From assembly GCF_026278345.1 (NCBI RefSeq), contig NZ_CP111085.1, positions 4,412,501 through 4,476,500 of the forward strand: 64,000 nt of DNA, given 5' to 3'. Made by a program: the position numbers and the translations under genes. The stretch is from Tellurirhabdus rosea. Its GTDB lineage: Bacteria > Bacteroidota > Bacteroidia > Cytophagales > Spirosomataceae. Of this stretch, positions 19,241 to 27,095 are shown piece by piece; position 1 is the stretch's first letter, and each line of letters starts with the position of its first letter. The notes under the pieces were generated by a model that was given only the letters and a program-made list of their open reading frames with translations, did not search any database and was not told the DNA's origin.

Positions 19241-19271
19241 AAGAAAACCTAACCGATAAGTGGGTTTTCTT
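19241..19271 (+). terminator. Terminator behind higA
   Basis: AAGAAAACC (19241-19249) pairs with GGTTTTCTT (19263-19271), two bases after the higA stop. The right arm itself supplies the U-rich end. It should also work for the convergent nucleosidase gene. Confidence 0.6.
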
Positions 19272-19357
19272 ATCTGGTCGTAAATCGTTTGATTGTCGAC
19301 AGGCTATGTCTCATCGCCCCGAAACATAGCCTGTTCGGTGGTCTGCCTCCCCACAAT

Positions 19358-20167
19358 CTAACGAAGAGCCCGCACAATCCCCATCACCAGATTCGCCGAG
19401 TTCCGCGCGGCAATTTTGACGAAGGCCAGCATATCCGTGCGGGCGTTGGAGTTGGCTTTGTCGCTCAGGCTCCGGATCACCAGACAGGGCACGCCTTGCT
19501 GGTAGCACACCTGCGCCACCGCTGCGCCTTCCATCTCCGTCGCGTCGGCGCGGAACTCCTGCCGTAGACTCGCCACCTTTTCTTCCGATGACACGAACAT
19601 ATCGCCCGTAACCACCGTCCCGACGATGACCGAAGGCGGCCGCGAGGTCTGCGGAATGCTTTCAAACTTCTGACTTTTGGCCACGGCCACGGCGGTTTTC
19701 AGCAGCACCGAATCGCCCGGAAAATACTCGGGGTTCAGCTCCTTCGTGATAGGATTGCGGGTCTGGTGCGTCTTGCGCTTGTCGAACGTGGTGTAGTAGA
19801 AGTCGTGGTAGGCCGTTTTGTCCGCAATCACGAGGTCGCCGGGCTGTAGCTCCGGGTTGGTGCCGCCCGCAATGCCGGTAAACAAGACCCGTTCGGGTTT
19901 GAAATAGGCCAGCACAAAAGCCGTCGTCATGGCGGCGTTGGTTTTGCCGATGCCGGTTTCCGCTACCACCACGCGCCGCCCGTTCAGGGTGCCGGTCGTG
20001 AAGGCAATGCCGTTCAGAGTTTCGGTCTTCGCGTTGGTCAGCGACTGCCGGACCATGTCCACCTCCTGGTCAAAAGCCCCGAGCAGGGCCGTGACCGGTT
20101 CGGATTTGTACAATTGGGCAAAAGACGTCTGAACAAGGAAAAGCAGGAGTACAAGTATTTTTTTCAT
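19358..20167 (-). CDS. MTA/SAH nucleosidase with a signal peptide
   Basis: 269 residues. The catalytic body is a 5'-methylthioadenosine/S-adenosylhomocysteine nucleosidase-like fold: ALLGAFDQEVDMV (Glu35 aligns with the catalytic-site Glu of MtnN), FTGIAGGTNPELQPGDLVIAD, ATEMEGAAVAQVC (Glu213, ribose binding) and SLSDKAN (Asp236, general acid). Unlike the cytoplasmic MtnN, the first 18 residues (MKKILVLLLFLVQTSFAQ) are a clear signal peptide, so export to the periplasm is predicted. The purine permease gene lies 98 nt upstream on the same strand, which suggests that released adenine is taken up. Substrate could be another purine nucleoside. Confidence 0.85.
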   Translation of the reverse strand: MKKILVLLLFLVQTSFAQLYKSEPVTALLGAFDQEVDMVRQSLTNAKTETLNGIAFTTGTLNGRRVVVAETGIGKTNAAMTTAFVLAYFKPERVLFTGIAGGTNPELQPGDLVIADKTAYHDFYYTTFDKRKTHQTRNPITKELNPEYFPGDSVLLKTAVAVAKSQKFESIPQTSRPPSVIVGTVVTGDMFVSSEEKVASLRQEFRADATEMEGAAVAQVCYQQGVPCLVIRSLSDKANSNARTDMLAFVKIAARNSANLVMGIVRALR

Positions 20168-20265
20168 GGCGTAAAGTTCGGGAAAAAGGCAATATCCCGG
20201 ACCGGGGCGCAGACAACGGACCTAAACAATGTTTTCCAGAAGCCCGCCGCCGTTTTCCGCCGCGG

Positions 20266-21591
20266 CTAATGCCCCGAAAACAGCGCCAGCAGACAGAACG
20301 CATCCACCACCCACAGCCCCACCGGGATTTCCCGCCGTTTGCCCACTGCCAGCTTGGCGACGGTCCAGAGCAGAAAGCCCCAGATGATGCCCTGCGTGAT
20401 GGAGTAGGCGAACGGAATCAGCACCAGCGCCACAAAAGCGGGGAGGGCTTCGTCCAGCGCGCCCCAGTTGATCTTGGTGACGGGCTTCATCATGAACGCG
20501 CCGACCAGCACCAGCGCCGGGGCCGTGGCGATGCCCGGAATGACGGACAGCAAGGGCGAAAGAAACAGGAACGGCAGAAACAGACAGCCCGCCACCACGG
20601 CCGTCAATCCCGTGCGTCCGCCCTGCTCAATGCCGATGGCCGACTCGATGTAGGCTGTTCCCGGACTGGTGCCCAGCGCCCCGGCGAGGGTCGTGGCAAC
20701 GGCGTCGGTCAGCAGCGAGCGGTCCAGATGCTGCGGATTTCCGTCTTCATCGTAGAGGTCGGCCGCTTCGGCGACGCCTACGAAGGTGGACAGGCTGTCG
20801 AACAAATCGGTGAAAACAAAGGCGAAAATAACGGGCCAGAGGCTCAGTTGCAGCGAGTTGATGAAATCGAGGCGACCCAGCAGGCTAAAATCCGGGGCGG
20901 CGACGATCTCGGTAAAATTGACCAGCGTTTTCTGCCCATAATTCACGGCAGAGGCGTCGCCGTACCAGCGGCCAATGGGCCAGGCCGCCAGCGTCGTCAG
21001 CACAATGCCGATGATAATGGCCCCCGGCACCTGCCGGATTACCAGCACGGCCATTAGCATCAGACCGAACAGAAACGTCAGCACGATGGGGTCTTTGATG
21101 CTTGCGATGCCCACCAGCGTAGCGGGATTGCCGACGATGAACCGGGCATTTTCGAAGCCGATGAGGCTGATAAACAGGCCGATGCCCGCCGCCACCGCGT
21201 AGCGCAGCGGCTGCGGAATGGTTTTGACAATGGAAGAACGAACGTTGAAAACCGAGAGCAGCAGAAACAGCACCCCTGCCCAGAAAACCGCCCCCAGCGC
21301 CACCTCGGGCCGGATTCCCATCGTCTTGACGGCCGTAAAGGTGAAGAACGCATTGAGGCCCATGCCCGGAGCGACCACAATCGGGTTTTTGGCGTACAAA
21401 CCCATCATCAGACTGCTGATAAAGGACAGCAGCACCGTGGCCGTCAGTACCCCGCTGAAGGGCAAACCGGCCTGACTCAGGATCGAGGGGTTGACCACAA
21501 TGATGTACATCGTGGCCAGAAAAGTGGAAATACCGGCAAGAACTTCCGTTCGGACAGAAATAGATGAAGGGTTGGTCAAGGGGTTGTTCAT
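20266..21591 (-). CDS. NCS2-family purine permease (AzgA-like)
   Basis: 441 residues from ATG 21591; the frame is open further upstream but the extra 53 residues are basic and unlike the family. It shows the AzgA-type hallmarks: TEVLAGISTFLATMYIIVVNPSIL, VVAPGMGLNAFFTFTAV, FVFTDLFDSLSTFVGVAEAADL, GTSPGTAYIESAIGIEQGGRTGLTAVV. About 12-14 membrane helices are expected. The family imports adenine, guanine or hypoxanthine with protons. It precedes the exported nucleosidase gene in the same direction, so a common transcript and purine-salvage role are likely. Confidence 0.9.
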   Translation of the reverse strand: MNNPLTNPSSISVRTEVLAGISTFLATMYIIVVNPSILSQAGLPFSGVLTATVLLSFISSLMMGLYAKNPIVVAPGMGLNAFFTFTAVKTMGIRPEVALGAVFWAGVLFLLLSVFNVRSSIVKTIPQPLRYAVAAGIGLFISLIGFENARFIVGNPATLVGIASIKDPIVLTFLFGLMLMAVLVIRQVPGAIIIGIVLTTLAAWPIGRWYGDASAVNYGQKTLVNFTEIVAAPDFSLLGRLDFINSLQLSLWPVIFAFVFTDLFDSLSTFVGVAEAADLYDEDGNPQHLDRSLLTDAVATTLAGALGTSPGTAYIESAIGIEQGGRTGLTAVVAGCLFLPFLFLSPLLSVIPGIATAPALVLVGAFMMKPVTKINWGALDEALPAFVALVLIPFAYSITQGIIWGFLLWTVAKLAVGKRREIPVGLWVVDAFCLLALFSGH

Positions 21592-21775
21592 AGGAATATC
21601 GGTAGCTACACCAATCGCCGCCGAAAATACGCAAACCCTTCTAAATAGTAGGAAAATTATTGTGCCAACGGCAGAAGGGCGGCCTCGCCGGGGGCGCAAA
21701 GCAAAGCGGAGCGTGACCGGAATCCCGGCGAAACTCCGCTTTTTCCGCACCGCGCGGCGAGACCGCCCCGTCTGT

Positions 21776-22117
21776 TTACCTGATCTGGGCCGCTACCCAG
21801 TTTTGGTCGGCGCGCATCTGCCGGGTGGCGGCGTATTCCCGCAGGGCCTGGGTGAGGACCGTATTGAGGCTTTCGGCTACCTGTATACGCCGGATGTTGA
21901 CCCGTACTTTTTTGAGTTGTTCCTTGTAAACCAGCACGTTATCGGTATTGTAAAAGTACGCCACGGATTGTCTGTTCGGACGGGGGGCCGTCTCGACGAC
22001 CCAGTAGCCGCCTTCCGGAACGGGCAGCGTCCGGCGAATCTGGCCGAAAGACAACGGGGCCGTCAGCAGGAGGGTGAGAACGGCGAAAGCGCGGAAGGAG
22101 TTCATTAGCATGTTCAT
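21776..22117 (-). CDS. Small secreted protein of unknown function
   Basis: 113 residues from ATG 22117 (further ATGs at 22111 and 22105 are also possible). A signal peptide is evident: FRAFAVLTLLLTAPLSFGQ. The mature part contains PVPEGGYWVVETAPRPNRQSV, a short strand pair, and a basic stretch KEQLKKVRVNIRRIQV. I do not recognise a family. It is divergent from the sensor kinase gene, with 232 bases between them. Confidence 0.6.
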   Translation of the reverse strand: MNMLMNSFRAFAVLTLLLTAPLSFGQIRRTLPVPEGGYWVVETAPRPNRQSVAYFYNTDNVLVYKEQLKKVRVNIRRIQVAESLNTVLTQALREYAATRQMRADQNWVAAQIR

Positions 22118-22349
22118 AGTCGTGTTGTGTTTGTTTACGACCGAAAAGTAACGCGTCCGAAAGCCCGGTGCTGCCGTTTTCGCCCGGTGACCGGCGTCCA
22201 TAGCCAGAAACGACCGCGGGAGGGCCGAATGCCGGACGGCGACAACCTTTGCCGTTTGTCGACGGGGGTTCACCGTTCGTCTACAAAGGCCGCGCGGAAT
22301 GGCGGTTTAGCCCTCCTTTCGTTACCTTCGAACTCAAAACGAGGGATTT

Positions 22350-23519
22350 ATGCGGCTCTTCACCCACGACTTCGTCTTCTCGAAAGCACCCCGCTACCGG
22401 CTGGCCCGACATGGCCTGTTCTGGGGAATCAACTGGCTGCATTTCATGGTGTTGTACGGGGTCTTTCCGGTGTACTATTTTCTGGGGAAAGGCCATACCC
22501 TGTCCGGGGCACTGATTCGGGGGCTGTTTTCGTCGGGTGTGGAGGCCGTTCTGTACATGCCCCAGCACATGGTGTTTGCCTACGGGATCATCTACGTGCT
22601 GTTTCCCCGGTTTCTGTACAGGGGGCGCTACATCGGTACGGCTCTGGGGGTGATTTGCCTGATCATGCTGGCAGGATTGATGTCGACGGTGATGAACGTT
22701 CTGGTGGTCTCCCATTTTCGCGAATGGACCGGCCTGCAGCGCAATGCCGGGTCGTTTGTGTATATTTTTATGGCCGGGATGCGGGGCGGCACCACCGTGG
22801 GCGGGTTTGCCGCCGCGATCAAAATCGTCAAGGACTGGTACCAGAAACGGCAGGCGCTCCAGCAGATCGAACGCGAAAAGATGGCCGCCGAACTGCAACT
22901 GCTGAAATCGCAGATTCACCCGCATTTTCTGTTCAACACGCTCAACAACCTGTATTCGCTGACCCTGCACGCGTCGAAACAGTCGCCGGCGGTGGTGCTC
23001 AAACTGTCGCAACTGCTGCGGTACATGCTCTACGAGGCCAACGCCGCCCAGGTACCGCTCGACGCCGAAATCGCGTTTCTCCGGAATTACATTGGCCTGG
23101 AACAACTGCGCTACGGCCAGCGCCTGGACATGTCCGTGTCCATCACCGGCGATACCGGCAACAAACTGGTGGCCCCGCTGCTGCTGGTGCCGTTTCTGGA
23201 AAATGCCTTCAAACACGGCACGAGTGAGCAGCTGGAACAGGCCTGGATGCATCTGGAACTGGCCGTGCAGAACAACGTCATGAAGTTCAAGCTCGTCAAC
23301 AGCCGGGAGCCGACGGCCGAACACGAGCAGCAGTACGGAGGCATCGGCCTGCAGAACGTCAGAAAGCGGCTCGAACTGCTGTACCCGGGGCGGCACGACC
23401 TCAAAATCATTCCCGAAGAAGAAACCTTTCTGGTGAGCCTGACGCTCGAACTGGCCGAACAACCCGCTCTGGCATCCGCTGAACCGATTTTTCCGTCGGT
23501 TCCGGCGACCACTGCTTAA
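22350..23519 (+). CDS. LytS/YehU-type sensor histidine kinase
   Basis: 389 residues. Four predicted membrane helices occupy residues about 20-160 (LFWGINWLHFMVLYGVF, VFAYGIIYVLFPRFL, GVICLIMLAGLMSTVMNVLVV, GSFVYIFMAGMRGG). A short coiled coil (QALQQIEREKMAAELQLLKSQ) leads to the His_kinase motif IHPHFLFNTLNNLYSL with His190 as the expected phospho-acceptor. The ATPase part includes LLLVPFLENAFKHG (N box) and YGGIGLQNVRKRLELLY (G box). No extracellular sensor domain is visible. The LytTR regulator begins 27 nt downstream, forming a two-component pair. Confidence 0.92.
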   Translation: MRLFTHDFVFSKAPRYRLARHGLFWGINWLHFMVLYGVFPVYYFLGKGHTLSGALIRGLFSSGVEAVLYMPQHMVFAYGIIYVLFPRFLYRGRYIGTALGVICLIMLAGLMSTVMNVLVVSHFREWTGLQRNAGSFVYIFMAGMRGGTTVGGFAAAIKIVKDWYQKRQALQQIEREKMAAELQLLKSQIHPHFLFNTLNNLYSLTLHASKQSPAVVLKLSQLLRYMLYEANAAQVPLDAEIAFLRNYIGLEQLRYGQRLDMSVSITGDTGNKLVAPLLLVPFLENAFKHGTSEQLEQAWMHLELAVQNNVMKFKLVNSREPTAEHEQQYGGIGLQNVRKRLELLYPGRHDLKIIPEEETFLVSLTLELAEQPALASAEPIFPSVPATTA

Positions 23520-23545
23520 GTTTATCCCAATTTTTGCCGGTAATC

Positions 23546-24268
23546 ATGAAGCTACGCTGCCTGTTGATTGATGATGAGCCGCCCGCGCTGGAGGTACTGC
23601 AGTCGTACATTGAGATGGTCGACGGGTTCGAAATAGCGGGCAAATGCTACAATGCCGTGCAGGCGTTCGGCGTGTTGCAGGAAAAGCCGGTGGACCTGCT
23701 GTTTCTGGACATCAAGATGCCCCGGCTGCTCGGGACGGATTTTCTGCGCAGCCTCCGCCAGCCGCCCAAGGTGATCTTCACCACGGCCTATCCCGACTAC
23801 GCCCTGGAAGGCTACGAACTCGACGCGGTCGATTACCTGCTGAAACCGATTCCCTTCGAGCGCTTTCTGAAAGCCGTCGCCAAAGTGATGCGCACCGACG
23901 CGCCGGTGCTGGCCGCGGCGGAGGTCCGGCCCGCCGCTCAGGAGCCAACGACGTTTCTCTACTTCCGCGCCGACCGCAAAATGGTCAAAGTGTTCACCCG
24001 CGACATTCTTTACGTGGAAAGCCTGAAGGATTACGTGAAAATCGTCCTGACGACGGGCCGGCCGCTGGTGGTGAAACAGACGATTTCGTCGGTAGAGGAG
24101 ATGCTGCCCGAAACCGCTTTCCTGCGTATCCACCGCTCCTTTGTGGTGGCGATTGATAAAATCACGGCCTACACGCCGACGCATATCGACGTGGCCGGAC
24201 AGGAACTGCCCGTCGGGCGGCTGTATCAGAAAGAGGTCGGGCGGGTACTGAAAATGGCGGTGGAGTAG
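23546..24268 (+). CDS. LytTR-family response regulator
   Basis: 240 residues from ATG 23546 (a TTG 12 nt upstream is less likely). The receiver domain shows LLIDDEPPALE, LLFLDIKMP with phospho-acceptor Asp55, TTAYPDYALEGYELDAVDYLLKPI with the conserved Thr and Lys. The C-terminal LytTR DNA-binding domain runs from FLYFRADRKMVKV to KEVGRVLK, with the usual SLKDYVKI, TISSVEEML, FLRIHRSFVV pattern. It is the partner of the kinase directly upstream. Targets are not evident in the window. Confidence 0.93.
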   Translation: MKLRCLLIDDEPPALEVLQSYIEMVDGFEIAGKCYNAVQAFGVLQEKPVDLLFLDIKMPRLLGTDFLRSLRQPPKVIFTTAYPDYALEGYELDAVDYLLKPIPFERFLKAVAKVMRTDAPVLAAAEVRPAAQEPTTFLYFRADRKMVKVFTRDILYVESLKDYVKIVLTTGRPLVVKQTISSVEEMLPETAFLRIHRSFVVAIDKITAYTPTHIDVAGQELPVGRLYQKEVGRVLKMAVE

Positions 24269-24324
24269 TTGCCGGGAATTTTCATTAAGTTTGGGAAAAT
24301 AACTAATCCTTCTTCATCAGAAAT

Positions 24325-26529
24325 ATGCCCAGAATCAGGCTTTTTTTCTTCTTTCTTTTTGTAAGCTACACTGCTTTCTCGCAGCAGAAACAACGGTACC
24401 AAAGCCTGCCGCAGGCCCTTTCCGCGGGCGGGCAACTGTCGGGTTCCAACGGGCCCCGCAGCGTGAACTGGATCGAAGGCGGCAACCGGTTTTCGTACAT
24501 CGCCGGGCAGAACGTCATCAAAACCTTTTCGCCTAAAGACCAGCGCGAGGAAACCGTCTTCGACGGCAGCGGCCTGAAGTTTCCCGGAACCGACAAGCCG
24601 TTTCAGTACAGTTCGTTCCAGTGGTCAAAAGACTCAAAGAACCTGGTGTTCCAGGCCAACTTCCGGCCCGTCTGGCGGCGTTCGGGCATCTCGGACTACT
24701 ACGTGTATTCGGTTGCCGACAAAAGCCTGAAACTGGTGGCCAAAGATGCGCAGACGGCCGAGCTGTCGCCCGACGGCACGAAGGTCGGCTACGAACGGGG
24801 CGGCAACCTGTTTGTCTTCGATTTTGCCGCCGGGAAAGAAACGCAGCTCACCAGCGACGCCAAACCCGCCTTCTACAACGGCCGTTTCGGCTGGGCGTAC
24901 GAGGAGGAATTCGGCCTGGCGCAGGCCTGGGACTGGTCGCCGGACAGCAAATTCATCGCTTTCTGGCAGTCCGACGAACGGCAGGTGCCGCTGTACCGCC
25001 TCACGGATTACAAAGGTTTTGACGAACAGTTCGATTCGCTGCCGTATCCCCGCGTCGGCGACCGGAATCCGACCGTCCGCATTGGCACCATTGAAATAGC
25101 CAGCGGCAAAAAAGCGTGGATGAAAGTCGAAGGCGAGGAAGGCTACATTCCCCGGATTTACTGGACGGCCCAGCCGGGTCAGCTGGCGCTGGTGCACCTG
25201 AACCGCAAGCAGAATCACCTGCAGCTCTACATGGCCGATGCCCGGACGGGCGAGGCGCGCCAGGTGATGGAGGAAAAGTCGGACGCCTGGGTGGATGTCT
25301 TCGACTTCTTCGCCGGCATCATGCACTATTTCTACTTTCCGACCGAAACCAAAGAATTTTTCTGGGTCTCCGAACGGGACGGTTTTGCGCATGTGTACCG
25401 CTACGATTATACCGGAAAGCTTCTGAATCAGGTGACGAAAGGCCCTTGGGAAGTGACCTACGTGCACAGCGTGGACGCAAAAACAAAGAAGATCTACTAC
25501 ACCTCGACCGAAGTTTCACCGCTCGAACGGCAGCTGTACGTGGTCGATTTCGACGGAAAAAACAAACGCCGCCTCACGCAGACGGCCGGCCGCCATACCA
25601 TCAACTTTTCGCCCAACGGCCAGTACTACATCGATCGCTATTCTAACCTGACCACTCCGACGCAGGTGGAACTCTGGGATACGCGCGGTGCGAAAATCAA
25701 GACGCTGGAAGACAACGCCCGCGTCCGGGAATTCCTCAACACGCACGCCTACGCCCCCAAAGAACTGATGAACTTCACGACCTCGGATGGGCAGAAAATC
25801 GACATCTCGGTCATCAAACCGCTGGATTTCGACCAGAGCAAGAAGTACCCGGTCGTGATTGATATTTACGGTGGCCCCGGCGCGCAGTCGGTGTACAACG
25901 AGTTCTCGGGCGGCGGCTGGCACCAGTGGCTGGCCCAGCAGGGTTACGTGGTGGTGAGCGTAAACAACCGGGGCAGCGGCGGCTACGGCCGGGCCTTCGA
26001 AAAGGTGGTCTACGAAAAACTAGGCCAGTACGAAAGTCTGGATTTTGCCGAAACGGCCCGTTACCTCGCCACCCTGCCCTGGGCCGACGGCGGCCGCATG
26101 GCCATTCGCGGCCACAGCTACGGTGGTTACACGAGCAGCTTCACGATGCTGACGCATCCCGGCGTGTTCAAAGTGGCGCTGGTAGGTGCTCCCGTAACCG
26201 ACTGGCGCCTGTACGACAGCATCTACACCGAACGCTACATGGGCCTGATGCCGGAAAACAAGGCCAACTACGAAAAAAGCGCCGTTTCTCCCTACGCCAA
26301 AAACCTGCAGGGCCGGATGTTCATCGCCCACTCGACCATGGACGAAAACGTTCACGTCCGGAACACGATGCAACTGGTCAATGCCCTGATCGATGCGGGC
26401 AAGGACCACGACCTGCGCATTTATCCGCCGGGTGCCCATGGGGTGGCCTACAACGGTCCGAGCTACCTGCTGCTGCACCAGCAATACACGGACTATCTGG
26501 ATAAATACCTGAAAAACGGAACGATGTAA
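24325..26529 (+). CDS. Dipeptidyl-peptidase IV-type S9 prolyl peptidase
   Basis: 734 residues with a signal peptide (MPRIRLFFFFLFVSYTAFSQ). The N-terminal beta-propeller contains the DPP-IV hallmark AYEEEFGLAQAWDWSPDS, where the two glutamates hold the substrate amino terminus. The C-terminal hydrolase domain has GHSYGG with Ser598, MDENVHVRN with Asp673 and PPGAHGVAY with His705 as the catalytic triad, plus an oxyanion-region KKYPVVIDIYGGPGAQ. It removes Xaa-Pro/Ala dipeptides in the periplasm. It is followed by the inverted repeat at 26536 and looks monocistronic. Confidence 0.95.
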   Translation: MPRIRLFFFFLFVSYTAFSQQKQRYQSLPQALSAGGQLSGSNGPRSVNWIEGGNRFSYIAGQNVIKTFSPKDQREETVFDGSGLKFPGTDKPFQYSSFQWSKDSKNLVFQANFRPVWRRSGISDYYVYSVADKSLKLVAKDAQTAELSPDGTKVGYERGGNLFVFDFAAGKETQLTSDAKPAFYNGRFGWAYEEEFGLAQAWDWSPDSKFIAFWQSDERQVPLYRLTDYKGFDEQFDSLPYPRVGDRNPTVRIGTIEIASGKKAWMKVEGEEGYIPRIYWTAQPGQLALVHLNRKQNHLQLYMADARTGEARQVMEEKSDAWVDVFDFFAGIMHYFYFPTETKEFFWVSERDGFAHVYRYDYTGKLLNQVTKGPWEVTYVHSVDAKTKKIYYTSTEVSPLERQLYVVDFDGKNKRRLTQTAGRHTINFSPNGQYYIDRYSNLTTPTQVELWDTRGAKIKTLEDNARVREFLNTHAYAPKELMNFTTSDGQKIDISVIKPLDFDQSKKYPVVIDIYGGPGAQSVYNEFSGGGWHQWLAQQGYVVVSVNNRGSGGYGRAFEKVVYEKLGQYESLDFAETARYLATLPWADGGRMAIRGHSYGGYTSSFTMLTHPGVFKVALVGAPVTDWRLYDSIYTERYMGLMPENKANYEKSAVSPYAKNLQGRMFIAHSTMDENVHVRNTMQLVNALIDAGKDHDLRIYPPGAHGVAYNGPSYLLLHQQYTDYLDKYLKNGTM

Positions 26530-26535
26530 TTTGGG

Positions 26536-26642
26536 TTAACCACAGAGGACACGGAGGCAGGCACAGAGGGACACAGAGATTTTATGTTGCAGAAAACAAC
26601 TCTGTGCCCCTCTGTGCCTGCCTCCGTGTCCTCTGTGGTTAA
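26536..26642. repeat. 43-bp inverted repeat of CACAGAG type (element G)
   Basis: 26536-26578 pairs with 26600-26642 at 42 of 43 positions; the loop is 21 nt. Arms carry imperfect tandem units: CCACAGAGGACACGGAGG, GGCACAGAGGG, ACACAGAG. The left arm begins 6 nt after the peptidase stop and the right arm ends 12 nt before the next ATG. An isolated half of similar sequence (ACCACAGATTACACAGATT) occurs at 54441-54459. Confidence 0.93.
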
Positions 26643-26654
26643 AACAAAAAATCT

Positions 26655-26990
26655 ATGAGCAAGAAAAACAAAACCGGTATTGTGTACTCAACCAATCCGG
26701 ACTTCGACTACCTGAATGACGCCCAGCCCGAGGCCGAAACGCTGCCCCCCCAGCAGCAGAATCTTCGGATTTTCCTCGACCGCAAAGGCGGCAATAAAGT
26801 TGTGACGGCCGTGGCCGGTTTCGTCGGCACCGACGCCGACCTGAACGATCTCGGAAAGCAGCTGAAAAACGCCTGTGGCTCCGGCGGTTCTGTCAAAGAC
26901 GGTGAAATCCTCGTCCAAGGCGACCACCGCGACAAACTCCTGACCTGGCTCACCACAAAAGGGTACAAAGCCAAAAAAGCAGGAGGTTAA
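26655..26990 (+). CDS. SUI1/eIF1-like translation factor (YciH family)
   Basis: 111 residues. The C-terminal 75 residues are a SUI1 domain: [57 protein letters not shown] and a basic end KGYKAKK. The N-terminal 35 residues are acidic and likely disordered. Bacterial YciH proteins bind the small ribosomal subunit and may influence start-codon fidelity; that is family knowledge. The gene lies between two large inverted repeats. Confidence 0.9.
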   Translation: MSKKNKTGIVYSTNPDFDYLNDAQPEAETLPPQQQNLRIFLDRKGGNKVVTAVAGFVGTDADLNDLGKQLKNACGSGGSVKDGEILVQGDHRDKLLTWLTTKGYKAKKAGG

Positions 26991-26993
26991 ACC

Positions 26994-27095
26994 AGTTAAG
27001 AGTTAAAAGTTAAAAGTTAAAAGTAAGGCTTCGCCGGTTCAGAAACCTGAATAAGCGAAGCCCTACTTTTAACTCTTAACTTTTAATTTTTAACT
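26994..27095. repeat. 40-bp inverted repeat with heptamer arms (element B)
   Basis: The left arm 26994-27033 is four AGTTAAA/G heptamers plus AGTAAGGCTTCG; the right arm ends at 27095 and complements it at about 36 of 40 positions. It starts 3 nt behind the SUI1-gene stop and runs over the stop codon of the convergent transporter gene. The core AAGGCTTCGCC and the loop motif TTCAGAAACCTGAA link it to elements A, C and D. Confidence 0.92.

Noticed and set aside
21592-21750. N-terminal extension of the purine permease
   Set aside because: Basic, unlike the family, and includes the promoter region; MNNPLTNP at 21591 fits the usual start.
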